In this document: one piece after another, positions 34,056-42,430 of the stretch
Position numbering within the stretch: the stretch's first letter is position 1
Layout: each line of letters opens with the position of its first letter
Source: UBA2862 sp045658005
GTDB lineage: Bacteria; Bacillota; Clostridia; Christensenellales; Aristaeellaceae
Length of the DNA: 64,000 nt
Direction of reading: 5' to 3'
Assembly: GCA_045658005.1 (NCBI GenBank)
Contig: JAZOUD010000091.1
Coordinates: 18,068 to 82,067 of the forward strand
Program-made: the position numbers and the translations under genes
Notes under the pieces: generated by a model
What the model was told of the DNA's origin: nothing
Seen by the model: the letters and a program-made list of their open reading frames with translations, nothing else
The model's database searches: none

Positions 34056-35765
34056 ATGACCATGCTGATGACCGGGGCGCAGATACTGATGGAATGCCTG
34101 CTGGAGCAGGAGGTGGGCATCGTCTTCGGCTTTCCGGGGGGCACGATCCTGCACGTCTACGACGCGCTGATGGGCTATCCCGGCATCTTTCATGTGCTCA
34201 CGGCCCACGAGCAGGGGGCCTGCCACGCGGCGGACGGCTACGCCCGCGCCACCGGCAAGGTGGGGGTGTGCTTCGCCACCTCCGGCCCCGGCGCCACCAA
34301 CCTGGTCACCGGCATCGCCACCGCCTACATGGATTCCTCGCCGGTGGTCTGCATCACCTGCAACGTGGGGCTGCCCCTGCTGGGCAAGGATTCCTTCCAG
34401 GAGGTGGACATCACCGGCGTCACCATGCCCATCACCAAGTGCAATTACCTGGTGCGGGACGTGGCCGACCTGGCCGACACCCTGCGGGAGGCCTTCGCCA
34501 TCGCCCGCAGCGGCAGGCCCGGCCCGGTGCTGATTGACATTCCGAAGAACGTCACCCAGGACATGGCCGATTACACCCCGCTGGAGCGGAGCGGTCACGG
34601 CAAGGCGGGGCGGCTGGCCCAGCTGATGAAGCGCTCCACCCAGGATTTCCGCGCCGCGGAGCCGGACTACAGCGACATCGACATCCTGATCGACATGATC
34701 CGCATCTCCGAACGTCCGATGCTGATCTGCGGGGGCGGCGTGGTGCGCAGCCGGGCGGACCGGGAATTCGAGGCCTTCGCCAACCGCATCGACGCGCCGG
34801 TGGGCATCACCGTGATGGGCGCGGGCGGCTTTCCGGGGCTGAATCCGCTGGCCACGGGCCTGGTGGGCATGCACGGCAGCCAGGCCAGCAACATGGCCGT
34901 GGACGCCTGTGACCTGCTGATCGCCGTGGGCTGCCGCTTCTCCGACCGGGTGGCGCTGAAGCCCGACAGCTTCGCCCGCAACGCGAAGGTGGTGCAGATC
35001 GACATCGACCGCAGCGAGATCAACAAGAACGTGCAGACCGATCACCACATCGTCGGCGACGCGCGGCGGGTGCTTGAGCTGCTGAACGAACGCCTGGAGC
35101 AGCAGGCGCACGACAGGTGGAAGGACTACGTGTTCTCCTTCAAGACCGAGACCGAGTACGACGAGGCCGGCGACCACATGACGCCCAGCCAGGTGCTGGA
35201 CACCATCGCGAGGGTCGTGCCCCGGGACACCATATTCGCCACCGACGTGGGCCAGCACCAGATGTGGGCCATCCAGCACCTGCACTTCGAATACTCCGGC
35301 CAGCTGGTCACCTCCGGCGGCTTCGGCACGATGGGCTTCGGCCTGGGCGCGGCCATCGGGGCCAAGGCGGGCAACCTGGAAAAGCCGGTGGTGCTGATCA
35401 CCGGCGACGGCAGCTTCCGCATGAACCTGAACGAGCTTTCGACGGTGGGGTACTACAAGCTGCCGCTGATCGTCGTGATCTTCAACAACGGAACGCTGGG
35501 CATGGTGCGCCAGTGGCAGACCCTGACCTGCAACGGCCGCTACAGCGAGACCACGCTGGACCGGGGGCCGGACTTCGTGAAGCTGGCGGAGGCCTACGGG
35601 CTGAAGGGTTGCCGGGTGACGGACGTGGCAGAGCTGGAGGCAGCCCTGGAGGACGCACTCGCGGGGAAACAGGCGACGGTGATCGACTGCGCCATCGACA
35701 TCGACGAGATGGTGCGGCCCATGGTGGGCGGCGGCAGCGACATCATCCGGTTCATGGTGGATTGA
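34056..35765 (+). CDS. ilvB: Acetolactate synthase, large (catalytic) subunit
   Basis: A 569-residue ThDP enzyme for the first common step of valine, leucine and isoleucine synthesis. The N-domain has FGFPGGTILHVYDAL and the catalytic Glu in TAHEQGACHAADGYARATG; the C-domain has the ThDP motif GDGSFRMNLNELSTV...IVVIFNN. The ATG at 34056 follows GGGAGGGG. ilvN follows after 18 bases. The leader contains a promoter inside the HD gene, a GC-rich hairpin and a REP-like palindrome. Confidence 0.95.
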   Translation: MTMLMTGAQILMECLLEQEVGIVFGFPGGTILHVYDALMGYPGIFHVLTAHEQGACHAADGYARATGKVGVCFATSGPGATNLVTGIATAYMDSSPVVCITCNVGLPLLGKDSFQEVDITGVTMPITKCNYLVRDVADLADTLREAFAIARSGRPGPVLIDIPKNVTQDMADYTPLERSGHGKAGRLAQLMKRSTQDFRAAEPDYSDIDILIDMIRISERPMLICGGGVVRSRADREFEAFANRIDAPVGITVMGAGGFPGLNPLATGLVGMHGSQASNMAVDACDLLIAVGCRFSDRVALKPDSFARNAKVVQIDIDRSEINKNVQTDHHIVGDARRVLELLNERLEQQAHDRWKDYVFSFKTETEYDEAGDHMTPSQVLDTIARVVPRDTIFATDVGQHQMWAIQHLHFEYSGQLVTSGGFGTMGFGLGAAIGAKAGNLEKPVVLITGDGSFRMNLNELSTVGYYKLPLIVVIFNNGTLGMVRQWQTLTCNGRYSETTLDRGPDFVKLAEAYGLKGCRVTDVAELEAALEDALAGKQATVIDCAIDIDEMVRPMVGGGSDIIRFMVD

Positions 35766-35783
35766 CGGGGGAGGCGAGCGACG

Positions 35784-36335
35784 GTGAATGATATCAGCAG
35801 GCACACCCTGGCGGTGCTGGTGGACAACGAGGCGGGCGTGCTGTCCCGCGTAGCGCGGCTGTTCTCCGGCAAGGGCTACAACATCGATTCGCTGGCCGTG
35901 GGCACGACCCATGACCCGGCCGTCTCCCGCATGACCATCGAGGTATTGACCAGCGAGAAGCAGGCCGGGCTGATCTGCAGCCAGCTGCGCAAGCTGATCT
36001 GCGTCCACTCGGTCAAGCGGCTGGACCCGGCGAAATCCATCCGGCGGGAGCTGGTGCTGATCAAGGTGGCCGCGCCGACCCACCAGGCGCGCAGCGAGAT
36101 CATACAGATCGCCAACATCTTCCGCTCGACGGTCATCGACGTGACCACCGGCTCGCTGACCATCGCCGTGATCGGCGACGACAGCAAGGCCGACGCCATA
36201 CAGAACCTGCTGGGCGAATTCGGCATACTGGAGCTGGTGCGCACCGGCATGCTGGCCATGGAGCGCGGCGAGGAAACCATCGACGCGCAGACCAAGGAGA
36301 AGGACGAATTCGATTACGGGAAGAATGTGCTCTGA
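35784..36335 (+). CDS. ilvN: Acetolactate synthase, small (regulatory) subunit
   Basis: A 183-residue regulatory subunit giving feedback inhibition by valine. The ACT domain reads LAVLVDNEAGVLSRVARLFSG and YNIDSLAVGTT, followed by a second ACT-like domain (LVLIKVAAPTHQARSEIIQIANIFR). The start is GTG at 35784 behind GGGGAGG. No ilvC or ilvD follows; the operon ends in an NYN-domain gene. Confidence 0.94.
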   Translation: MNDISRHTLAVLVDNEAGVLSRVARLFSGKGYNIDSLAVGTTHDPAVSRMTIEVLTSEKQAGLICSQLRKLICVHSVKRLDPAKSIRRELVLIKVAAPTHQARSEIIQIANIFRSTVIDVTTGSLTIAVIGDDSKADAIQNLLGEFGILELVRTGMLAMERGEETIDAQTKEKDEFDYGKNVL

Positions 36336-36353
36336 ATTCAGAAGGGATAACAT

Positions 36354-37331
36354 ATGGGTAAATCCAATTTTGCGGTATTTGTGGACCTGGAGAACGTGGG
36401 GGCGAAGGAATCGCTGCTGCTCTCCATCATCGAAAAAGTGAAGATACGCGGGGACATCCTGCTGGGCAAGGTGTACGGCTACACCGACCGCTACACCGAT
36501 TTGAAGCCGGTGCTGCTGAGCAACACCTTCGCGGTGGTGCCCTCGCTGCGCTGGGGCAAGGTGCAGAAGAACAACCTGGACATCCAGCTGGTGATCGACG
36601 CCATGGAGGTGGCCTATACCAACCCCCTGATCGACAGCTTCTGCATCGTCTCCGGCGACAGCGACTACACGCCCCTGGTGGGACGGCTCAAGAGCATGGG
36701 CAAGCACGTGCTGGGCATCTCCCGCTCCGAGGCGGCCAGCGGCATATTCGTCAACGCCTGCAACGAGTTCGTGTTCCTGGAATCGGTGGCCAAGCGCCAG
36801 CCCAAGAAGACCAAGAAGCAGGAGAGCATCCCCGAGGAGGGCGACATCAACGAGCTGGTCAGCCAGGTGGAGACCATCGTGGGCGACCAGGACGAGGAGC
36901 AGATGTACGCCAGCGAGCTGAAGGACACGCTGAACCGGCTGCGCCCGGACTTCTCCGAGAAGAGCTACGGCTGCGCCACCTTCGGAAAGCTGGTGCAGCA
37001 GATCACCCGCAATTCCGACAAGCTGACCAGCTGGATGGAGAATTCCAGCCTGATGATCGGCCTGGACACCGAGGGCGAGGGCGAGGCGAAGCTGGACAAG
37101 AGCAACTGGGTCCACGCCTTCGAGCAGGCCCTGGAGCACTTCAAGGACGAGGGCTTCGAGCGGGTGAACCCTTCTATACTGAAGGCCACCATACAGGCCG
37201 ACTATCCCAGCTTCGAGGAGAAGCAGATCGGCTTCAAACGCTTCAGCGACGTGATGAAGGCCCTGGAAAAGAAGGGCCTGCTGGTGATCGAGATGGACGA
37301 CGCGCATACCATGCTGCTGAGGATATGCTGA
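36354..37331 (+). CDS. NYN-domain putative ribonuclease with two OST-HTH/LOTUS domains
   Basis: A 325-residue protein. The N-terminal NYN (PIN-like, DUF88/LabA) nuclease fold shows acidic residues in AVFVDLENVG, DIQLVIDAME and SGDSDYTPLVGRL. Two OST-HTH/LOTUS domains follow: about 178-215 (MYASELKDTLNRLRPDFSEK) and about 270-315 (VNPSILKATIQADYP). LOTUS domains bind RNA, often G-quadruplexes, in known cases. The combination resembles eukaryotic MARF1-type and bacterial NYN-OST proteins and suggests RNA surveillance. It follows ilvN by 18 bases with no obvious metabolic link. Confidence 0.87.
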   Translation: MGKSNFAVFVDLENVGAKESLLLSIIEKVKIRGDILLGKVYGYTDRYTDLKPVLLSNTFAVVPSLRWGKVQKNNLDIQLVIDAMEVAYTNPLIDSFCIVSGDSDYTPLVGRLKSMGKHVLGISRSEAASGIFVNACNEFVFLESVAKRQPKKTKKQESIPEEGDINELVSQVETIVGDQDEEQMYASELKDTLNRLRPDFSEKSYGCATFGKLVQQITRNSDKLTSWMENSSLMIGLDTEGEGEAKLDKSNWVHAFEQALEHFKDEGFERVNPSILKATIQADYPSFEEKQIGFKRFSDVMKALEKKGLLVIEMDDAHTMLLRIC

Positions 37332-37373
37332 CAAATCAGTATTTATAACAACAAACAGCGGAGGAAGAAGCAA

Positions 37374-39128
37374 ATGACCTGGGACCTTTCAAAGCTCTAT
37401 GCGTCCTTTGACGCGCCGGAGTTCCTGAACGACATCGAAGAACTGAAGCAGACCGCCGAGGCAGCTTTCGACCAGGCGCGGAATATGGAAATCTCCGTGC
37501 CCACGCTGGAGGAAGCAATCCGCCTGAACGAAAAGGCGGCGACGCTGGCCACCAAGACCATGTCCTATGCCCAGCTGACACTGGCGGCGGACGCCAACTG
37601 CGAGCCGGCCATGGCGGCCTATGCCCGGCTGCTGCCGGTGATGAATCGCCTGGAGGAGGCCACCAGCGCCATGAGCGCGAAGCTGGGCCCGGTGGAAGAC
37701 CTGGACGCGCTGATCGAGGGCAGCGACCTTTTGAAGGCCCACGCCTTCCTGCTGCGCCGGCTGAAGGAGAACGCGCAGCACGTGATCGACCCGGCCCTGG
37801 AGCCCACGGTGCTGAAGATGCAGATGACCGGCGGCAACGCCTGGGAGCAGCTGCGGGACCAGCTGGACGGCAACCACATGGTGGAGATCACCGTGGACGG
37901 CGAGGCCAAATCGCTGCCCCTGTCGGCGGTGAGGGGCATGGCCAACAGCCCTGACGCCGGCGTGCGCAGGGCCGCCTACGAGGCCGAGCTGGCCGCCTAT
38001 CCCAAGATGGAGATCCCGATGGCGGCCTGCCTGAACGGCATCAAGGGCGAGGCGCGGACGCTGGCGGAGCTGAAGCACTACGATTCCGTGCTGGACATGG
38101 CCCTGGACGGGGCCAACATGGACCGGGCGACCCTGGACGCGCTTTTGCAGGCCATGGAGGAGAGCCTGCCCATGTTCCGCCGCTACTTCCGCCTGAAGGC
38201 GAAGCTGCTGGGCTACGGGGGCGGCCTGAAGTTCTACGACCTGTTCGCCCCGGTGGGCAAGGCGAAGGGGGATTACACCCCCGAGGACGCCCGTGAAATC
38301 CTTGTTCGCGAGCTGGGCGCTTTCAGCCCCCGCATGGCGGACATGATCAACCGCGCCTTCGACGAGCGCTGGATCGACATGTTCCCCCGGGAGGGCAAGG
38401 GTGGCGGCGCGTTCTGCAGCGGCATGCACCCGCTGGGCATCAGCTACGTGCTGGCCAACTTCGAGGGCAGCTACGGCTCGGTGAGCACCCTGGCCCACGA
38501 GCTGGGCCACGCCTACCACAACGAGTGCATGAAGGACCTGCCGATCCTGATGGCCGACTATCCCATGCCCCTGGCGGAGACGGCCTCCATATTCAACGAG
38601 ACCCTGCTGGCCCAGCGGATACTGGAGAGCGCGGACCGGGACACCCGCATCGCCCTGCTGGAGCAGCAGCTCTCCGACGCCGCCCAGGTGATCGTGGACA
38701 TCATGAGCCGCTACCTGTTCGAGAGCGAGGTCGTCGCCCGCCGCTCCGACACCACCCTCAGCCCCCGGGAGCTGTGCGAAATCATGCTGGACGCCCAGAA
38801 GAAGACCTACGGCGACGGCCTGGACCCGGAATGCCTGCACCCCTACATGTGGGCCTGCAAGAGCCATTACTATTCTACCGACGTGCACTTCTACAACTTC
38901 CCCTATGCCTTCGGCCAGCTGTTCGCCGTGGGCGTGTACGCGCTGTACCAGAAGAAGGGCGCGGCCTTCCTGCCCGACTACGAGAAGCTGCTGCGCGCCG
39001 CCGGCAGCGGCATGGTCCGGGACGTGGCCGCCTCGGTGGGCATCGACGTAGCCGACGTGAACTTCTGGCGGAGCAGCCTGAAGGTATTCGAGGACAAGCT
39101 GGAGGAGCTGGAGAAGCTGGTCGGATAG
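37374..39128 (+). CDS. pepF: Oligoendopeptidase F (M3 family)
   Basis: A 584-residue cytoplasmic zinc peptidase that breaks down oligopeptides. The zinc motif HELGHAYHNE is at about 379-388 with the downstream glutamate in AETASIFNETL. The N-terminal helical region (SLYASFDAPEF...) is typical of PepF. GGAGGAAGAAG precedes the ATG. A strong terminator follows the gene. Confidence 0.94.
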   Translation: MTWDLSKLYASFDAPEFLNDIEELKQTAEAAFDQARNMEISVPTLEEAIRLNEKAATLATKTMSYAQLTLAADANCEPAMAAYARLLPVMNRLEEATSAMSAKLGPVEDLDALIEGSDLLKAHAFLLRRLKENAQHVIDPALEPTVLKMQMTGGNAWEQLRDQLDGNHMVEITVDGEAKSLPLSAVRGMANSPDAGVRRAAYEAELAAYPKMEIPMAACLNGIKGEARTLAELKHYDSVLDMALDGANMDRATLDALLQAMEESLPMFRRYFRLKAKLLGYGGGLKFYDLFAPVGKAKGDYTPEDAREILVRELGAFSPRMADMINRAFDERWIDMFPREGKGGGAFCSGMHPLGISYVLANFEGSYGSVSTLAHELGHAYHNECMKDLPILMADYPMPLAETASIFNETLLAQRILESADRDTRIALLEQQLSDAAQVIVDIMSRYLFESEVVARRSDTTLSPRELCEIMLDAQKKTYGDGLDPECLHPYMWACKSHYYSTDVHFYNFPYAFGQLFAVGVYALYQKKGAAFLPDYEKLLRAAGSGMVRDVAASVGIDVADVNFWRSSLKVFEDKLEELEKLVG

Positions 39129-39143
39129 CCAGAGAGATCGAAG

Positions 39144-39172
39144 TGCCGCCCGGTTCAACCGGGCGGCATTTT
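39144..39172 (+). terminator. Terminator after pepF
   Basis: TGCCGCCCGG-TTCAA-CCGGGCGGCA followed by TTTTGT. Confidence 0.85.
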
Positions 39173-39219
39173 GTCAACGGTATGACAGGCCGCAGGACTG
39201 CGCAGCGTGCATACACGCC

Positions 39220-41085
39220 TTATTTCTTGCCCTTGTACAGCACCTTCCTGCCGTTGGTCAGCGTGGTGCTGACGTCAATTTCCAGCTGGGGCTCCATCTC
39301 GTCGTCATCGTATTCGTCGGTGCACCACTGAATTTTGCCGTCCTCGATCCTCGTCCTCAGCTTCAGCGCCTTTCGCAGGGCGGGGTTGTTCCTGAGATCG
39401 ATGGCGCTGATCTTGTTTCCCGAGGCGATCAGGTATTCCAGCTTTTTATTCTTGCTCAGGTCCAGCTCCGTCAGCTGGTTGACGTAGCATTCCAGGCTTT
39501 CCAGCTTTGTGTTTTTGCTGACATCCAGCGCCTTCAGCCGGTTTTCACCCAGGTACAGCTCCGCCAGGTTCACGCATTTGCTCACGTCCAGCGAAGTCAG
39601 CCGGTTGCTCTCCAGGGTCAGCGAAACCAGCTTTGTATTCTTGCTCAGGTTCAGGGAGGTCAGCTGGTTCTCATAGAGGTCCAGCTCCTCCAGGTTCGGA
39701 TTGCCGGTCAGGTCGAGCTTGCTCAGCTTGTTCCTGTTGCAGATGAGCGTAACCAGCTTTTTGCTCTTGGGCAGCTTCAGCGACTTGATCTGGTTTCTCT
39801 CGCAATGTACCTCGGGCAGGAGCGTGCAGTCGCTGATGTCCAGCGATTTCAGCTGGTTGTTAAAGCACTCAAAACGGCGCAGGTTCTTGCAGCCATTCAG
39901 ATTCAGCGAGGTCAGTTGGTTCAATTCACAGCGAAGCTCCCCCAGGTTCGGACAGCCGGAAAGGTCCAGCTTCTTCAGCTGGTTGTCATTGCACCAAACC
40001 AGCCAGAGCGCCTTGCTCTTGGGCATCTTCATGGATTCCAGCTGATTATTGTAGCAGACCAGCTCTTCCAGTACTGTGCATTTGGAAAGGTACAGGCTGG
40101 TCAGCTGATTATCTTCCACGTGAAGATCCGCCAGCTTCGTAAGCTTTGACACATCCAGGGCGGTGAGCCGGTTGTTGTTGCATTCCAGCGACACCAGCTT
40201 CGTATTCCTGTGCACGTCCAGCTCCGTGAGCTGGTTGTCCCAGCACCAAATCTCCACCAGCTTCCTGAGCTTGGTGACGTCCAGCTTCCTGATGCTGTTC
40301 TTCTGGCACCAAAAATTCTCCAGCTTCGTGTTGTTGCTTACGTCCAGGGACGTCAGGCGGTTGTTGTCGCAATGCAGGAAATTCAGCTCCGGGTTTTTGC
40401 TGAGATCCAGCTTTTTAAGCCGGCAGTTGGAAACGTCCAGGTGCTGCAGCTTCGGGTTCCTGCGCAAATTGATCGCGGTCAGACCGGTGTTGAAGGCGAC
40501 GAGCGCTGTAAGCTCCGGATTCCCGCTGACATCCAGCTTCGTCAGGGGGTTGTCGCTGCAATACAGCTGGTTCAGGTATGCGTTCTTGCTAACATCCAGC
40601 GAAGCGACGTTGCAGCCCGCGCAGGACAGCACCCACAGGTTTTCAAAGTATTCAATGCCCTTCAGGTTCGGACAGCTCCTGGCGTTTACGCCCTGATCCA
40701 CTTCGTCGATGGTGCGCAGCTCGATGACGTTAACGGCATCCGCTTCATCCTTCGAGAGCCGGCCGTCGCCGTCCTGGTCGAAGTTGGCCTTCACATAGCT
40801 GCGGAATTCCGCTGCCGGGAAGTGCGACTTGTTGATGGCGACGGACCAGTCGTCCCCGCCGTCCGCATTGGCTTCCGGCACATTCTCCGTCTCCAGCACC
40901 AGATCCGCCAGCGCGTCGCTCGACACGTCCGGCAGCATCCCGCCATCGATCAAATCCACAGGCGTTTCGCCCGAAACCAGAAGCTCGGGCGATTCCTCGG
41001 CCACAACGCCGAGGGAGGACAGCGCAAGCACCAGCGCAATCGCCAGTATTTTTTTCCAAATTGCAACGAAAGATACACACAACAA
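39220..41085 (-). CDS. Secreted leucine-rich-repeat protein with an EF-hand-like calcium loop
   Basis: A 621-residue exported protein. The signal peptide (about 1-29, ending GVVA/EE) is followed by a linker, an EF-hand/dockerin-type loop DQDGDGRLSKDE (about 105-116) and about twenty leucine-rich repeats of 21-22 residues with the pattern LDVSxNTxLxxLxCxxNxL (about 135-590). A short tail DEYDDDEMEPQLEID...VLYKGKK lacks an LPXTG or other clear anchor. The start is probably TTG at 41085, six bases after AAGGAG. The repeats suggest binding of a protein or glycan at the surface. Repeat units are diverged, so recombination is not recent. Confidence 0.85.
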   Translation of the reverse strand: MLCVSFVAIWKKILAIALVLALSSLGVVAEESPELLVSGETPVDLIDGGMLPDVSSDALADLVLETENVPEANADGGDDWSVAINKSHFPAAEFRSYVKANFDQDGDGRLSKDEADAVNVIELRTIDEVDQGVNARSCPNLKGIEYFENLWVLSCAGCNVASLDVSKNAYLNQLYCSDNPLTKLDVSGNPELTALVAFNTGLTAINLRRNPKLQHLDVSNCRLKKLDLSKNPELNFLHCDNNRLTSLDVSNNTKLENFWCQKNSIRKLDVTKLRKLVEIWCWDNQLTELDVHRNTKLVSLECNNNRLTALDVSKLTKLADLHVEDNQLTSLYLSKCTVLEELVCYNNQLESMKMPKSKALWLVWCNDNQLKKLDLSGCPNLGELRCELNQLTSLNLNGCKNLRRFECFNNQLKSLDISDCTLLPEVHCERNQIKSLKLPKSKKLVTLICNRNKLSKLDLTGNPNLEELDLYENQLTSLNLSKNTKLVSLTLESNRLTSLDVSKCVNLAELYLGENRLKALDVSKNTKLESLECYVNQLTELDLSKNKKLEYLIASGNKISAIDLRNNPALRKALKLRTRIEDGKIQWCTDEYDDDEMEPQLEIDVSTTLTNGRKVLYKGKK

Positions 41086-41150
41086 TCACTCCTTCCTGTA
41101 ATCGATGATAACTTTTTTTTCCAAATCCGTCAAGAATTATTTTTTTTACA

Positions 41151-41274
41151 GTTACCGTTCACCCTTGAGTGAGAACCACCGTACCGGCGAGCAGTGCTCG
41201 CCATGCAGACCCGTGGCGAGCACTGCTCGCCGGTACGGATAAGCGCCAAACGGCTTGAAGGGTGAAGGGTAACC
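41151..41274. mobile_element. MITE-like palindrome (124 bp)
   Basis: The outer ends, GTTACCGTTCACCCTT (41151-41166) and the complement of AAGGGTGAAGGGTAAC (41258-41273), match with one mismatch. Inside, a 24-base perfect inverted repeat beginning CCGTACCGGCGAGCAG (41179-41202 and 41215-41238) flanks a 12-base loop. It holds no ORF and lies between two divergent genes. Confidence 0.6.
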
Positions 41275-41314
41275 TTTTGCCCCCTTACTCTACAGATGAA
41301 TCTGATTGAAAATA

Positions 41315-41343
41315 TTGACCAGCGCGAGGTCATGCGCTATAAT
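41315..41343 (+). promoter_or_regulatory. Promoter of the sensory cassette
   Basis: TTGACC (41315-41320), 17 bases, TATAAT (41338-41343), 58 bases before the first gene of the cassette. Confidence 0.8.
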
Positions 41344-41400
41344 ATCATCAGGTTAAAATTGACTTATCCGAACAGCCTTTGACGACAAAGAGGTGATCCC

Positions 41401-42342
41401 ATGTCTGTTGATCGTTGGACCGGGCGGCTGGCCGTCCTTGTACTGGCGGTGCTGCTGGCGCTGTCACCGGCGCTGGCCGAGAGCCTGGAGGCGGACGACG
41501 CAAACGCCCTCTACATGGAAAACGCCTGGAATTTCGTGGATGTGTCGCTGAATACCTCCGAGGGCATCCCCGGGGATGCCGCGGGCGTGCTGGCCGACAT
41601 CCGGGAGGCCGGGGTGCTGCGGGTGGCCACGGAGCCCTATTTTCCGCCCCAGGAGTTCATCGACCCGGACCTCGAAGGGCAGGACGCCTTTGTGGGCGCG
41701 GACATGGCGCTGGCCCGCCTGATCGCCCAACGGATGGGCGTTGAACTGCAAATCGTTCCGATGGGCTTTTCCGAGGTGTTGAACGCCGTGACCGACGGGA
41801 GCTGTGACCTGACCATATCGGCCCTTTCGTACACGCCCGGGCGGGCGGCGCAGGTCACCTTTTCCAAGGGCTATTACTACGCGGGCAGCCGCTCCGGCAG
41901 CGGGCTGATGATCCGCGCGGCGGACAGCGGCCGCATCACCGGCGTCGCAAGTCTCGTGGGGCGCAACATCGCGGCGCAGAGCGGCTCCCTGCAGGAGGCG
42001 CAGATGTATGAAAACGTATTCCATTACCATGAATTCAGACGCATGAATTCGGTCCAGGCGCTTTACAACGCCCTGATGGACGGCACCATCGACGCGGCCA
42101 TGGTGGATACGCAGACCGGCCGCGCCTATATCGATGGCAATCCCCGCTGCGGGCTGATGATGGTGCCCGGGGTGCACTTCACCCTGGAGGAGCAGTTCGA
42201 GGGCGACCGCATCGCCGCGCGGAAGGGCGAGGGCCAGCTGATCGCCTTCGTCAACGGCGTGATCGACGAGGTGCTCTCGTCCGGCCGTTACATGGAATGG
42301 TATGAGGAAGCTGCCCGACGCGCGGACGCGCTGGGACTGTGA
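41401..42342 (+). CDS. Orphan SBP_bac_3 substrate-binding protein
   Basis: A 313-residue exported family-3 binding protein. Signal peptide about 1-26 (ending ALA/ES). N-lobe VLRVATEPYFPPQEFIDPDLEGQDAFVGADMALARLIAQRMGVE-type sequence is clear, with LTISALSYTPGRAAQVTFSKGYY and DAAMVDTQTG. No permease or ATPase is near; instead it is followed after 88 bases by a giant HD-GYP receptor and then a BMP-type binding protein. It likely serves as a ligand-presenting partner of the receptor rather than in transport. An unusual acidic insert (ENAWNFVDVSLNTSEGIP) precedes the first lobe. Confidence 0.85.
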   Translation: MSVDRWTGRLAVLVLAVLLALSPALAESLEADDANALYMENAWNFVDVSLNTSEGIPGDAAGVLADIREAGVLRVATEPYFPPQEFIDPDLEGQDAFVGADMALARLIAQRMGVELQIVPMGFSEVLNAVTDGSCDLTISALSYTPGRAAQVTFSKGYYYAGSRSGSGLMIRAADSGRITGVASLVGRNIAAQSGSLQEAQMYENVFHYHEFRRMNSVQALYNALMDGTIDAAMVDTQTGRAYIDGNPRCGLMMVPGVHFTLEEQFEGDRIAARKGEGQLIAFVNGVIDEVLSSGRYMEWYEEAARRADALGL

Positions 42343-42430
42343 GGCGTCATAGCGCGCGACAGCAGACCTGTGGGACGCGCTTCGCGGCAATCGTGTTAGA
42401 TCATCGGCCTTGAGGGGAGGAATGCGACAA

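Noticed and set aside
39220..41085. Regular repeats that might suggest a CRISPR or minisatellite
   Set aside because: The repeats are in-frame leucine-rich-repeat codons, 63-66 bases long and diverged; there are no spacers.
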